Assembly: GCF_947179515.1 (NCBI RefSeq)
Contig: NC_067472.1
Location: 164,874,761 to 164,938,760 of the forward strand
Length of the DNA: 64,000 bases
Reading direction: 5' to 3'
From: Apodemus sylvaticus
Taxonomy: Eukaryota; Chordata; Mammalia; Rodentia; Muridae
Below are positions 19,624-30,540 of the stretch, in pieces. Each line of letters begins with the position of its first letter. The first letter of the stretch is position 1. The notes beneath the pieces are model-generated. The model was not told the origin of the DNA, ran no database searches, and saw only the letters and a list, made by a program, of their open reading frames with translations. Made by a program: the position numbers and the translations under genes.

Positions 19624-20128
19624 GTGTAGGGGGCAGAGTAGAGGAATGGTCTTCTGGGGTGGGAGTGGGAAGCAATAACCTGAGTGTGATGGGTTAGAAG
19701 TTTTGGGAAAGGGCTGAAACCCTCTGGCGCCCACCTACCTGAGAGGGAATAAAATTTGATTCAAAGAGGAAAGGAGGGAGGTAGGACTGGGAGTGTTTCC
19801 CAGGTGAATAAAAAGGCAAAGAGTCTAGGAGCTGAGATTGCAATCTTGAAGGAGTCCCAGCCAGGGAGGTTACTCATTCCGGTCTCAGCCCCCAGGGCCC
19901 TCCTCCACCCAAGGCTTCCGCAGTGGGAATGGAAAGACAGAGGTGGGGGTTGGGCGGAACGTACGTTTGGCTAGTCCAGATTTCCTCAGACCAAAAATCA
20001 GGAGAGAGACAAACTCTAGCTAACCAGGGTGCTTCGATCCTGATGACCAACCTTCTCTGTCCTAGAAATGACTTTTTTTTTTTAAACAATATGTCTGAGG
20101 GTCTGAACCAATGTATACAAAGGAAATG

Positions 20129-20158
20129 TAGACAGACAGACACACACACACACACACA
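20129..20158. repeat. CAGA/(CA)n microsatellite
   Basis: Short agacagacaga run followed by about ten CA units. Confidence 0.9.
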
Positions 20159-21045
20159 TCCTACAGTTGCTGTTTGCTTTAAGCAATAGAACAGGTTAAA
20201 AAATCAAAGCCCTACCTAGCCATGGAGATAAGCTAGGAGTTACCTAGGCATCCACTTACCCATCTGCCCACCCAGCTAAGGCATAATCACAGAGGTGTGC
20301 AAGCTGGGCTGCTCTAAGTGCAAGAACCCGGCAGTTAACAGGCAAGAAGACAAAAAGGAGCTTATCTTTTAATGGAAGCTATGAAGTTTCCCCTGCGAGC
20401 TATGCAGTAAAATGACAACAACGAGGCAAATGATAGAGTTGTTTGGCAATAAAGAGTACCGAAGAAAAGAAGTGCAAAGCATGGGGTGGGATATGGTAGG
20501 GAGGTGTCTGAGATTTACTCAGGGCGTCTGAGCAAGCCCGGCTGAGGAGGTGGGTTCTACCACAGACCTGAATGCCAGCCGAGTGGGAGCTGGCTGTGTG
20601 AACACCTGAGCGAGCACAAGGGCCTTCCAAGAACAGAGCTGAGTCCCCGAGGCAGGATGCAACCCACACACAGAGTCCAAGAGTACAGGGATCAGCAGAG
20701 TGACCAAGGAATCAAAGGGAGCCCAGGAGAGGGTCAGGCCAGAGGACCAAGGTCCAAAGAGGCCTGCAAGTCACAGGAGACAGCTTGGGCTTGGCTTTAC
20801 TGAGTAAGAACATACTCAGAGGGTTATTAAGTGCTGGACTGCCTTCTGACAAAGTGTCACGTAACTCTTGTACAACAGGAATGACCCGTGTCTCGCGCGA
20901 GGCAAACGTGTAAGAGCAAGCGCTTGGGGTGGGGGACTTCGGTCTTCTTTCTGTGGTGAGACGTAAAAAATCATCTCTTTAATATAAAACACTGAATGCC
21001 TCGCAGCAGATGACAATCAAACGTGACTAAGAAAGACCCAGACAG

Positions 21046-21285
21046 AGGCTGGAGCGACAATGGCTCAGTGGTGGTTCAGAGCACTGGCTGCTCTCGCAGA
21101 AGACCCCAGTTTTGGTTCCTGGCAGCCACCTGGTGGCTCACAACTGTCTACTGTAGTTTCAGGGGATCCAATGACCCCATCTGGCCTCCATAGGTATGAA
21201 GCACACAAGTGGTATGTGCACATGGGCATGCATGCAGGCAAAACATCAATACACACAGAACAAAATAGAGTCTTTAAAACTGTAA
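21046..21285 (+). mobile_element. B3-type SINE
   Basis: aggctggagcgacaatggct head, gcagccacctggtggctcac, and catgcaggcaaaacatcaat near the tail. Confidence 0.88.
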
Positions 21286-21321
21286 AGGCATAGACAACAT
21301 GCAAAAGGAAACAACAACAGC

Positions 21322-21355
21322 AACACACACACACACACACACACACATACACACA
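21322..21355. repeat. (CA)n microsatellite
   Basis: About 15 CA units with one interruption. Confidence 0.95.
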
Positions 21356-21694
21356 GCCCACCAAACAAAGCAGAGAAGCCACTGAACTCTGGGACAGCTG
21401 GCAATTCTCTTTTGATCAGCGGGAAAGTATTGTTTCTGACCCTAACTTAAAAACTGGCCAAATTCTAGTGACCTAGAACTCCCAACAGTTTCACCCATAG
21501 TAACCATGTTATCAAATGTCAAGGTTCCAAAGTTACCGTCATTTTTTTTTTTAAATAAATGCTCACTGATTTAGAAGAAGCTGAGTAAACTCTACCCAGA
21601 CATCAGAAAGTAGAGCAAAACTCCATTCTGGGAATACAATCATAAAACTGAAAACTAAGAAAATTGCTCTAAAAGATAGGCCCTATTTTCTCCT

Positions 21695-21857
21695 TTTTCC
21701 TGTGTTGCATATGTTTGCCACATGCATGGAGGTCTTCACAGAGGCCAAAAGGAGGCACCAGGTGCCCTGAAGCTGAAGCTATAGACAGTTGTGAGAAGTC
21801 TGATGTGGGTGTTGGGAACTGAACCCAGGTCCTCTAAAATAGCAGTTAACCCTTAAG
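21695..21857 (-). mobile_element. B3-type SINE
   Basis: cacatgcatggaggtcttca, tatagacagttgtgagaag, gttgggaactgaacccaggt. The reversed head is truncated. Confidence 0.8.

Positions 21858-21859
<2 letters not shown>

Positions 21860-21904
<45 letters not shown>
21860..21904. repeat. (GT)n microsatellite
   Basis: About 22 GT units. Confidence 0.97.
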
Positions 21905-21907
<3 letters not shown>

Positions 21908-22030
21908 AGCCCGTAGGCCCTTGTTTCTGATGAGTACTGCATTGAAGACATTGCAGTGGAGAAACTTAGCTCTTTCTCAGCCCCCTCCTGCTAAGAAGTG
22001 TGCTACCTGTTCCTTCAAATGCAAGGGTTT

Positions 22031-22220
22031 TCAAGCTGGGGACAGGGCAGTTCAGTCAACAGAAGGCTCACTTAGCATACAAGGCTCTATTCACAGGCTT
22101 CTGCAATCCCAGCATGCAGGGGCAGGAGACAGGAGGCAGGAGGGTTAGAGATTCAAGGCCTTCTTCAGCTACTTAACTAGTAACAGGGCTATATGAGACC
22201 TTATCTCAAAAGCAAAAACC
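22031..22220 (+). mobile_element. B4-type SINE
   Basis: ID-like head (ctggggacagggcagttcag) followed by a B1-like body (gcaatcccagcatgcagg, gagattcaaggccttc, gagaccttatctc). This order defines B4. Confidence 0.7.
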
Positions 22221-22749
22221 AAAATCACAAGCCCCAAACCCTGGACTCCGTGCTCTCCTTAATCGCTGAGAGTCCTTGCTGCTTAAAGAGCTATAGAACT
22301 CCTCACATTCCACCATCTCACTTTGGTACCCGCTTCTCCTCTCAGAACAACTGCCTTTCTTCCCTAAGTAGAATAATGGCCACGTCTTCATCCTTACCCC
22401 ACCAGCAGCCGTGGATCCGCTCCTCCCTTCTCAGGTTCCCATGTGGTGTGATCCTCCATCCTGGGCCTCCTATCCATCCTTTACTGTTTCCCTGGTCTCC
22501 TTCCTCCTATTTTCTCCATCCCTCATCTCTCTCTGTTCTCTACCATCTTTTTCTATGACTCCAAATACTCGTTGTAGCACATACCTCTAATGTGTGATCT
22601 CTTGAGCCTGGGTCCGCTGGGCACTCAGCACATGTGGAATCCAATCCTTCTACCAAGTTCATGCTTCCAACTTTTAATGTGTCCATGTTGGGCTCTCACT
22701 CCAATATGTGACTAGGTGTCACCTTTCCCAATTCTCTTTTCTTTCTTCT
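22221..22749. other. Unique, pyrimidine-rich intronic sequence
   Basis: C/T-rich at 22380-22560. No exon or repeat recognised. Confidence 0.4.
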
Positions 22750-22923
22750 TCTTTTATTTATTATTATATGTAAATATACTGTAGCTGTTTTCAGACACAC
22801 CAGAAGAGGGCTTCTAATTTCATTATGGATGGTTGTGAGCCACTAATATGGTTGCTGGGATTTGAACTCAGGACCTTTGGAAGAGCAGTCAGTGCTCCTA
22901 ACCGCTGAGCCATCTCTCCAGAC
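22750..22923 (-). mobile_element. B2 SINE
   Basis: ttatttattattatatgtaa, ctgttttcagacacaccaga, ggttgctgggatttgaactc and gagccatctctccagacc. Confidence 0.95.
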
Positions 22924-22955
22924 CTGTTTTCTTTCTTCCTACCAGATCTTGTTAA

Positions 22956-22956
<1 letters not shown>

Positions 22957-23014
<58 letters not shown>
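22957..23014. repeat. (CA)n microsatellite
   Basis: About 28 uninterrupted CA units, the longest pure CA tract in the window. Confidence 0.97.
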
Positions 23015-23018
<4 letters not shown>

Positions 23019-23402
23019 TTGTTTGGGAGACATAAACAAAATTCTGCCCCCTCCTTTCTGGGTTATACCAAAGTATGATTTCACTAAAGTTCCTCGAGAG
23101 TTTACCAGGTTGACTTACTCGCAGGAGGGAAGGTGACTTCAAAGCTGCCACAGCACTCCAGCACTGAGGAGGACTTCCCATAGCAGCATAGATAGGAATG
23201 CCTACTTCAAATAACTTTCCACAGGCTAAACACTCCCACCCAGACCGTGAAAAGCACATGCAGTGTGTGCAGAATTACATACAGGTGGCCTGAAGGAACA
23301 GGAGAGAGTAGCCCGGAATCTCAGGTGACCGTACAGTGTCCCCCTCCCTCATCACCAGTCAACAAGCCTGGGCTTGTGGATCTCTTGTGAGAAACCACAA
23401 GC
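23015..23402. other. Unique intronic sequence
   Basis: No feature recognised. Confidence 0.4.
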
Positions 23403-23592
23403 TTTTTTTTTTTTTAAAGATTTATTTATTTATTATATGTGAGTACACTGTATCTGTCTCCAGACACCCCAGAGGAGGGCATTAGATCTCATTAAGGATG
23501 GTTGTGAGCCACCATGTGGTTGCTGGGATTTGAACTCAGGACCTTTGGAAGTACACTCAGTGCTCTTAACTGCTGAGCCATCTCTCCAGCAC
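23403..23592 (-). mobile_element. B2 SINE
   Basis: T-run, aaagatttatttatttatta, ctccagacaccccagaggag and gagccatctctccagcaca. Confidence 0.95.
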
Positions 23593-24314
23593 ATCCACCA
23601 GCTTTTTTTCTCAGAGCTCTCATACTGAACCTGCTCACCGCTCGCTCAGCCTTTCTAGTCAGAGCCGGATCCAAGCCGATGCCTCTGCCCCTCCACCCCA
23701 GGCTCAGTCCTCAAGACACAGTGACAATGACCTTGCTTAACTGCACTTCAGATTCCATCATTCCCACCTAAAACCTTTGATGCCCTTGCCAAGGGCCTAA
23801 GTGTCAACCCAAATCCACTGCCCTGCCTCAGAGGGACAGTCTCCTGCCGACATCACCGACATCACCGATGTCACCTGTTACCGATGTCACTGGTGGCTCT
23901 CTGCCCTGGGTCCACCCCTGACCTGACGTGGCCGCCCTCTCTCCCACTGCAGCCTGTCTTTCGTTGTCCTGTCTTGAGGAAGCCTCCGCACTCTCGGCCC
24001 CGCCACTCTTCCTTCACGGCCTTCTTCGGGGGCGTCTAGTCTGGGTTTCCAGAAGCTTCTTTTACCACACTTTGCTTTTGGTCTTCATGTCCTCCCACTG
24101 TTTATACCAGTGCTGCTGTGTGGCCTTGGCAGACAGAGGAAGTAAACCTCTCCACTGTCTCCTGGAGCCTCTGAAGTGACCCAAACCCCTTTGCTCCAAG
24201 ACTCTTTATAGCTGCTTGATCACAGACCCACGTGGTAGCAGGGTAGACAATGAGGCTATACCCTGCAACAAATAAGATGCTAACAAGATTTGGGAGGGTG
24301 GGTGTTGGAGGAAC
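23593..24314. other. Unique intronic sequence with a GACATC/GATGTC cluster
   Basis: 23849-23890 has interleaved direct and inverted copies of GACATCACC and CCGATGTCAC. CpG is raised at 23847-24030 (ccgcact, ctcggccccgcc, tcgggggcgtc). Otherwise unrecognised. Confidence 0.45.
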
Positions 24315-24450
24315 ATTTTTGAGACAAGGTATATTTTATATAGCCCTGGATGGATGAAACTTACCATGAAGACCAGGCTGGCTTCAAACTTGTGGACATC
24401 CTCCTGCCTCAGCTTTCTCAGTGTTGATGTTACTGGTGTTTTATACACAA
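24315..24450 (-). mobile_element. Diverged B1-type SINE
   Basis: tttttgagacaaggtatatt, agaccaggctggcttcaaac and atcctcctgcctcagctttc. Confidence 0.75.
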
Positions 24451-24756
24451 TTGTAAGAGATTTACCCAGCCCCTGAAGCCTGGCCAGAAGCCCATGTTTG
24501 CTGTTACTGCTTCTGGGTCTTCCAGTCATGGCCTCATGCTCTGGCCTTTGGTTTCTTCATCTGGAGCACCAGGCATCTAGTGGGTTGGGTCCCTTTTTGT
24601 AGCTTGTTAGTAACAGAAAAAGGAGAGAGAGGGGCAGCAGGAAGAAGAAAGGCAGGAGAGCCAGGAAAGATGGAGAATGCAGAGGAGAGGTTAAAGGGCC
24701 TGTGTGGGATGCACAGTGTGGGAATGAACCGGATGTAGCCTGAGGCAGCCAGTGGA
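24451..24756. other. Unique intronic sequence
   Basis: Purine-rich at 24615-24680. Nothing else recognised. Confidence 0.4.
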
Positions 24757-24905
24757 AGTCAGATGTGGTGACTCACATCTGCAATACCAGTGTTTGGGAG
24801 GCTGAGATGGAAGGATTGCCCCAAACTCAAGGCCAGCCTAGAATACACAGTCACTTCTAAACTAGGCTGAGCTGCTCTGTGAGGAACTACCAACAACAAA
24901 ACAAA
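24757..24905 (+). mobile_element. Diverged B1-type SINE
   Basis: cagatgtggtgactcacatc, ggctgagatggaaggattgc and caaggccagcctagaataca. Confidence 0.8.
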
Positions 24906-24920
24906 CCAGAAAACAAAAGG

Positions 24921-25060
24921 CAAGGCATGCGTGGTGGCTCACTCCTATAATACTAACACTTGGGAGACCAAGGCAGGAGCACAGTGGCTCTCACGGGCTA
25001 CATAGTAAGTGTAAGGGTAGCCTGGGCTAACCCTGTCTCAAAACAACAGCAGCCAACAAA
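24921..25060 (+). mobile_element. Diverged B1-type SINE
   Basis: ggcatgcgtggtggctcact, ttgggagaccaaggcaggag and cctgggctaaccctgtctca. Confidence 0.8.
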
Positions 25061-25092
25061 AATAACAAAAAACTCCCAAACAAAACAAAATG

Positions 25093-25310
25093 GGGCCAGA
25101 AAAATGGCTCAGTACGTAGGGCATCTACTGCCAAGTCTGATAACCCTCGAGTTCAATTCCTGACCCATACAGCTCAGCCAGGAACTGACTGACTCCCGCA
25201 AGTTGTCCTCTAACCTCCACATTTGAGCTGTGACTGACTCACACGCATACACATGTACACACCACACACGCACATCACACACACACACACACATACACAC
25301 ACTACATAAG
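25093..25310 (+). mobile_element. B3A-type SINE with CA tail
   Basis: gggccagaaaaatggctcag, gccaagtctgataaccctcg, cccgcaagttgtcctctaac, then CA repeats at about 25261-25305. Confidence 0.85.
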
Positions 25311-25360
25311 GGTAATTTGAAAAAAATTAAAAAGCTTCATATAGGCAAGATGCAGGAAAA

Positions 25361-25420
25361 ATTATTTTTACTGAGATAGTTAAACACACAAAAAAATTAT
25401 TTTTACTGAGGTAGTTAAAC
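25361..25420. repeat. 35-bp local tandem duplication
   Basis: attatttttactgag(a/g)tag followed by ttaaac occurs at 25361 and again at 25396, separated by an A-run. Confidence 0.9.
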
Positions 25421-25815
25421 GCAAACTTGAATATACTTCATTGCAAATTGACACTTAGGTGATGAGGGTATATTGCAGAAGGGAGAGCTCATTCTAATCG
25501 CTTTGGCTGACAGCAGTAGTCATGCAAATTCCCAAGCTGAGGTCTCCCAAGCAGCAATTGAGAAAGTTAGTCCAGGAGGTCTTTTTAGAGATAATTTGGA
25601 GCTAGGCCTTCCTCTACGTTCCGCCACGAAAATACACCTTAAGTAGTGAGGACAAGGGATGGCTACTTGTTCTTTGTACCCACAGTATAAAAAAATTAAG
25701 GAGATTCACAAAAACAGCACTGGCCACCACGGGGTCTGTACTTAAAAGGGAGTTGGATGTACAGAGAGAATTCCGTGTGTCCAAATACATGTTTTGCAGC
25801 TGAAACATCTCCATT
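25421..25815. other. Unique intronic sequence
   Basis: No feature recognised. Confidence 0.4.
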
Positions 25816-25905
25816 AGGAGAGGCAGAGGCAGGAGGATATCTGTAGCAAGCTCCAGGCCATTGCTACATAGTACAGCTGAGTTAGGGCTAAATAGTGAGA
25901 CTAAT
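25816..25905 (+). mobile_element. B1-type fragment, 5' truncated
   Basis: gagaggcagaggcaggagga through aatagtgagactaattcaag. Confidence 0.6.
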
Positions 25906-25927
25906 TCAAGAAAGGGGTGGAGGGCAA

Positions 25928-26130
25928 TGGGTCTGTGGGTGTGGCTCTCTTGGCAAAGAGCCCACTTGGCATGCAGGAAGCCCTGGCTGGATCCCTAGCT
26001 CTGTTGTATACCTATAGTCCAAGCATTTGGAATTTGACGGCAGGAACATCCTAAGTTCAAGGTCATATTCAGTTACACAGAAAGTCCAGGCCATATGAGA
26101 CCCTGACTTAGGAAAAAAAAAATCAATAAT
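25928..26130 (+). mobile_element. B4-type SINE
   Basis: ID-like head (tggcatgcaggaagccctgg, ctggatccctagctctg) followed by a B1-like body (agttcaaggtcatattcag, gagaccctgac) and an A-tail. Confidence 0.75.
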
Positions 26131-26259
26131 TGAGACAGGTATGATTATGAACTATTCAAAGCGACACTTTAGCGTGTCTAATTGACAGTACAGCTTCGTG
26201 GGCACCTGTGAGCACGCCCACTGCAGGATGTGATAACCAGGGTGAAGGGAAGGCAGGCT

Positions 26260-26365
26260 GGGGTGGACTGAGATGGCACAGTGGCTAACGGTGCTTACCG
26301 CCAAGCCTAACAACCTGGCATAAGTGAACACACACAAATGAACAAATGTAATAAAAATAAAATTA
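26260..26365 (+). mobile_element. B3A-type SINE with internal deletion
   Basis: gactgagatggcacagtggc and ttaccgccaagcctaacaac jump straight to the aataaaaataaaatt tail. Confidence 0.65.
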
Positions 26366-26536
26366 AGAAGATGTAGAACCAGGACAATACTTGCCCACAC
26401 AGTCCTCTGATGTCTGCCCCTGGATCTTCTACTGAAGTCTTTCTCAGACAAAATTACTTTCACTGAGAAAAAGTCTCTCAAGCCATCTGTCCTCTCCTGG
26501 GGGATGAGACAAGCCCCAAAGTCACGGCCACTTTCT

Positions 26537-26715
26537 TTTTTTTGTTTGTTTGTTTTTTTGTGTGTGTTTTTGTTTTTTCGAGACAGGGTTTCTCTGTGTG
26601 GCCCTGGCTGTCCTGGAACTCACTCTGTAGACCAGGCTGGCCTCAAACTCAGAAATCCACCTGCCTCTGCCTCCCAAGTGCTGGGATTAAAGGCGTGCGC
26701 CACCACTGCCCAGCT
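26537..26715 (-). mobile_element. B1 SINE with target-site duplication
   Basis: T/G tail, cgagacagggtttctctgtg, to gtgcgccaccactgcccagc. Flanked by the perfect 15-mer TCACGGCCACTTTCT at 26522-26536 and 26716-26730. Confidence 0.97.
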
Positions 26716-26730
26716 TCACGGCCACTTTCT

Positions 26731-27180
26731 AAGGTGCCAGGCAACACATCTGATATTGTGAGTATCCAGCCGCATGGAACCTTCTGCAACCACAAGGTGA
26801 GAGGCTGTTTATGGAGAAAACCTGCCCCTGCTTTAGCCTTGGCATTTTGTTATTTCCCTTCCAAGTTTATAGGAAACTATAAAATTGATTTGCAAAACCT
26901 ACCACAACCTCTAAACCACAATCTAGTCTATTTCAAAAGAAGGAGGAGGAGTGGAAGGTCTGGCTGAGAGCCCAACTCATTTCAGCTATTTGTCTCGCAG
27001 GAAGGAAGGCCACCTCAACAGTTGCAGACTGGTTAAGAATTAAACTTCACTTGACCATTAGTCTCCAAGGGGGAAAAAAACCAAACAAGCCTGTTTTGAA
27101 TAAGTGAAGAGAAGAAAACAGGATTCTAGCACACAGTAAGGGCTTCCCAATTTTTCTCTTTTATTGAGAACCCAAACTAT
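26731..27180. other. Unique intronic sequence
   Basis: No feature recognised. Confidence 0.4.
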
Positions 27181-27318
27181 GGGGCTTGGAGCACACCTTT
27201 AATCCTAGCGATTGGGAGGCAGAGGCAGGCGGATCTGTGTGAGTTAGAGGCCAGCCTGGTCTACAGAGTGAGTTCCAGGACAGCCAGGACTATAGAGGGA
27301 GACTCTGTCCAAAAAACC
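27181..27318 (+). mobile_element. B1 SINE
   Basis: cacacctttaatcctagcga, gtgagttccaggacagccag, then gggagactctgtcc. Confidence 0.9.
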
Positions 27319-27319
27319 A

Positions 27320-27358
27320 CAGAGAGACAGACAGACAGACAGACAGAGACAGAGAGAA
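27320..27358. repeat. (GACA)n/(GA)n microsatellite
   Basis: About five GACA units with GA-rich ends, at the B1 tail. Confidence 0.9.
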
Positions 27359-27479
27359 GCAACGCGGTCAAACTGTATTAGTTCTGGGTACCAGATTGAA
27401 GCATGATCTCATCCCTACCTAGGAAGACAGACCTTATCCCCAACTCACAGATATTACATGCTAAAGCCCACAACACGGG

Positions 27480-27514
27480 GAGTGGGAGAAACAGCTCAGT
27501 GGTTAATAGCACGA
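27480..27514 (+). mobile_element. B3-type SINE, left part (split)
   Basis: gagtgggagaaacagctcag and tggttaatagcac match a B3 head. The rest resumes after the LTR piece. Confidence 0.6.
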
Positions 27515-27657
27515 GTAGGCTTCCGCCCTATATATCTCAGAATTCAGCCATTAAACATTGGGCCTTGATCAGAACTTTGTGTTGGCTTCGTTATTTCTCT
27601 CGCCTGTCCATTCTCTTTCAGCCCCAGCTCTCTTTCCAGGTGGACCCAGTTTGACCA
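27515..27657 (+). mobile_element. Endogenous-retrovirus LTR 3' fragment
   Basis: Contains cctatatatctcag (TATA-like), cagccattaaacattgg (ATTAAA signal), then a T/C-rich U5-like end tctctcgcctgtccattctc to ttgacca ending in CA. It resembles the R-U5 end of a rodent class II (ERVK/IAP-related) LTR. The left end is unclear and there is no obvious full-length LTR or duplicated site. Confidence 0.5.
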
Positions 27658-27850
27658 AAGCTGCTGGACAGCTACAGTTCTTGAGGAGGACCCAGGTTCA
27701 ATTCCTGTCACCCACATGGTGACTTACAACAACTACCTGTAACTCCAGTTCTAGGTGAGCTAGCGCCTTCTCTTGACTTCTGCGAGAAGTATGCATGTGG
27801 TACGCATTCATACATGCCAGTAAAACCACCACACACATGAAGATTTAAGA
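27658..27850 (+). mobile_element. B3-type SINE, right part (split)
   Basis: gaggaggacccaggttcaat, cacccacatggtgacttaca, and an end with acacacatgaagattt. Confidence 0.75.
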
Positions 27851-27889
27851 AGAGAAAACAAACTGGGACATTTAAAGTTCTTAATTACT

Positions 27890-28080
27890 GAGTGTTTCCC
27901 AGGCTCAGTGTTTGCTACTTCTCACTGCCTTATTTAGTCCTTCCGACTGTACTATGAAGCAGACATTACTTCTCGGCTTATATGAAGACAGTGAGGGGCA
28001 GTGAGTTGGCTAACTTGCCCAAGGCCACTCTGATGGGGGAGATCTAGGCAGACCAGCTTTAATCACTCCTGAATTTTTGC
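27890..28080 (+). mobile_element. MIR relic
   Basis: cttatatgaagacagtgagg followed by aacttgcccaaggccactct reproduces the MIR core order. Confidence 0.8.
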
Positions 28081-28810
28081 CTTGACTTTGTACTTGGCAC
28101 ATGAGGAAGGATTGCCAGTCTCATCATATTCTTTACTGGAGGGGTAAGATGGTCAGCAGAGTCCATGGCTCCCCGCCCTTCTCCTTCTCTCCCTGTCTAG
28201 AAGACTAGTGAGGGACGTCAAAGCAGATTCTTATTCTGTACTCTGATTTAGGTTTAGGGAGAAAGATAAAAACCGTCCTACAATTTAGAGAAAAATGCAG
28301 ATAGTTAACACTGGGCATTCAGCTGTGACAGCCGACTGCACAGAGACAGAGACTCTGTTCTTTAGCCAAACTCTCCCCCACCCCACACCCAACACGGAGC
28401 CAGGAACAACAACAGAGACTGTGAATGGCTCAGGGCAGCCCTGTCACGAGCAGAACATACTAGGGACTATGTCCTACAGAACCAGGACACCATGGCACCA
28501 GTGTTAGAGTTCTAAGGAAAATATAGAAAGCATGCTTAGTAGACAGCTCACACTAGTGTACATACATTGAGCTTGAACAATGGCCTTTGCATTGTTGTTT
28601 AAGAACAACAGGGGTGAAACACCCAGAACGCCTCCCCTCCCCCGGTTGGAGAGAGTTAGTGAGAGGGGTGATTCCTCAACGAAGAACTATGTGGTTATTA
28701 AAAAACGACAGTAAAGAATTCTGGTAAAATAGGCTCCTGCAGCAGCTCTGCTGTGTCTGGTGAAAAGCGAGTTATAATACACCTCCCCTTTGATCTAGGC
28801 TCATAAAGCA
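28081..28810. other. Unique intronic sequence
   Basis: No feature recognised. Confidence 0.4.
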
Positions 28811-28885
28811 GTAGTTGATATTAAGGACTGTGGAGCCCCCACTGTCCAGGTTCGAGTCCCGGCTCTGCCACAGCTGGTTGTCGGA
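28811..28885 (+). mobile_element. MIR fragment
   Basis: tggagcccccactgtccagg then ttcgagtcccggctctgcca is the classic 5' half of MIR. Confidence 0.8.
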
Positions 28886-28999
28886 CTCTCCCAAGCCCAC
28901 TCAGACAGGTCAACTGAGCCGGTCAGCAGTATCAACTGAGGCACGGGCTTGGAGAGAGCTTACTTTCAGAGATGAACTAAAGCCATGCATGTCAAGAGC

Positions 29000-29115
29000 T
29001 TAGACAGCACAAGGCTCCCAGTGCATGCTGGAGAAAGGACTTCAGCCCTTGGGAGGTGGAAAGCAGGAGTGTCAGAAGTTCAAGGTCATCCCCAGCTAAA
29101 GAGGGAGCACCAGGC
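29000..29115 (+). mobile_element. B4/B1-type relic
   Basis: agcccttgggaggtggaaag and agaagttcaaggtcatcccc. Old copy. Confidence 0.5.
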
Positions 29116-29147
29116 CAGCGGAGAAACTAGGCTGGTGACCCCCTGTC

Positions 29148-29308
29148 TTTTTTTTTTTTTTTTGGTTTTTCGAGACAGGGTTTCTCTGTGTAGGCTTGGC
29201 TGTCCTGGAACTCACTCTGTAGACCAGGCTGGCCTCGAACTCAGAGATCTGCCTACCTCTGCCTCCCAGAGTGCTGGGATTACAGGCATGTACCACCACC
29301 ACCCAGCC
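29148..29308 (-). mobile_element. B1 SINE
   Basis: T17 run, cgagacagggtttctctgtg to gtaccaccaccacccagc. Confidence 0.95.
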
Positions 29309-29343
29309 CCTTTTCTTTTCTTTTCTTTTCTTTTCTCCCCCCC
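29309..29343. repeat. (TTTTC)n plus C-run
   Basis: Five TTTTC units followed by a short C-run at 29338-29345. Confidence 0.9.
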
Positions 29344-29587
29344 CACCCCTGTCTTACAAGCAATAAAAATGAACATCTGAACTTTTGAAAATAAAATGCA
29401 TGAACAGAGAATTGTGGGAAACATGGAAGCCCCAAAGGGTTTCTAAATCAGACAGTATCAACCTTTTTCTTTAAGCACTACTGTTTGCTTCTCTGTAGTT
29501 CCCATGTTTCCAGATAAAACAAGTTTTTGTTTTTAGCAAAGAAGAAAACCACATGACTCCAAAATTAAAAAAAAAAAATGCTACTGG

Positions 29588-29720
29588 GGACCAGTGAGAT
29601 GGCTCAGGAGGCAGAGGTGCTTGCCGCCAAGTTTGATGGCCTGCATTTGATCCCTGTAACCCACAAGGTGAAAGAAGAAAACCAACTCCCACAACCTTCA
29701 CGCACGTGGCACTGTGGCAT
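29588..29720 (+). mobile_element. B3A-type SINE
   Basis: ggaccagtgagatggctcag, cttgccgccaagtttgatgg, aacccacaaggtgaaagaag. Confidence 0.88.
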
Positions 29721-30324
29721 GTATATATTCCTCTGTCCCTACCCCTACCCCCCCCTAAAATAAGTAAATGATACCTACTATTCCCTGCCCCCCTAAAAAA
29801 GATACTAGTAGATATTTAAAAACTGGAACAAATGTGTGGGATTTCCTGGTCTTGCCTGGTTTGTAGCAAGTCCTTTAGGAAGATTCCCAGGCAGGATGAA
29901 TGCACAGAGATGGGGGTGCCTGATGTCTTTCACAGTGATCCACTTAGTTTGAAATGCCAGGAAGTTTAGCGGATTAAGGGTATTACAGTCGCTATTCATA
30001 AAGGTGTTTTGTTAGAGCTACCAAATAGCAAGCTGGTGAAATAAGCCTCACATAGCCTTAAATGAAAGTCTGGTACAGTACTTAACATTTCCCAGGGAAG
30101 GAAAAAGACCTCCAGGTATTAATTTACCTAGAGCAGCTGCCTGGAAGATATGGTAATAGACCCATTTAAGCAGGGCTATAGAACAGGCCGCCAGTCACAG
30201 AACTAGGCAGCTTGGACCCAGAGCCCCTTGGTGGAGTGGTGGGACTGCCAATGAGCAGTAATGAGAGGTGTGTCCACGCTCTGACAGAAGACGCAGCTGC
30301 ACACCTGATCCAAGGGCACACGGC
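29721..30324. other. Unique intronic sequence
   Basis: No feature recognised. Confidence 0.4.
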
Positions 30325-30337
30325 AGGTTTGGCTTTT

Positions 30338-30527
30338 ATTTTATGTGTTTGAGTGTTTTGTCTGTGTGTGTGTCTGGGCACCGTGTGCAAGCCTGGTGCT
30401 CACAGAGGCCAGAAGAGTATTGGATCCTTTGGGACTGGAGTTCCAGGCAGATGTGGGCGCTAAGGATCTAACCCAGTTCCTCTGGAAGCTGCAGGTGCTC
30501 TTATCCACTGAACCACTTTTCCAGCCC
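30338..30527 (-). mobile_element. B3-type SINE with target-site duplication
   Basis: gagtgttttgtctgtgtgtg, ggactggagttccaggcag, ccactgaaccacttttccag. Flanked by the 13-mer AGGTTTGGCTTTT at 30325-30337 and 30528-30540. Confidence 0.93.
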
Positions 30528-30540
30528 AGGTTTGGCTTTT

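Larger units (their letters stand above)
18796..21045. other. Mostly unique intronic sequence
   Basis: Holds a T-run at 18980-18996, a (TG)n at 19592-19622, a short CAGA/CA repeat at 20131-20158 and otherwise no recognisable repeat. No exon with paired splice sites seen. Confidence 0.4.

Noticed and set aside
26504..26761. Recurrent peptide of the type RDRVSLCSPGCPGTHSVDQ in many places
   Set aside because: This is the antisense translation of B1 SINEs, not a protein family. It appears wherever a reversed B1 lies.
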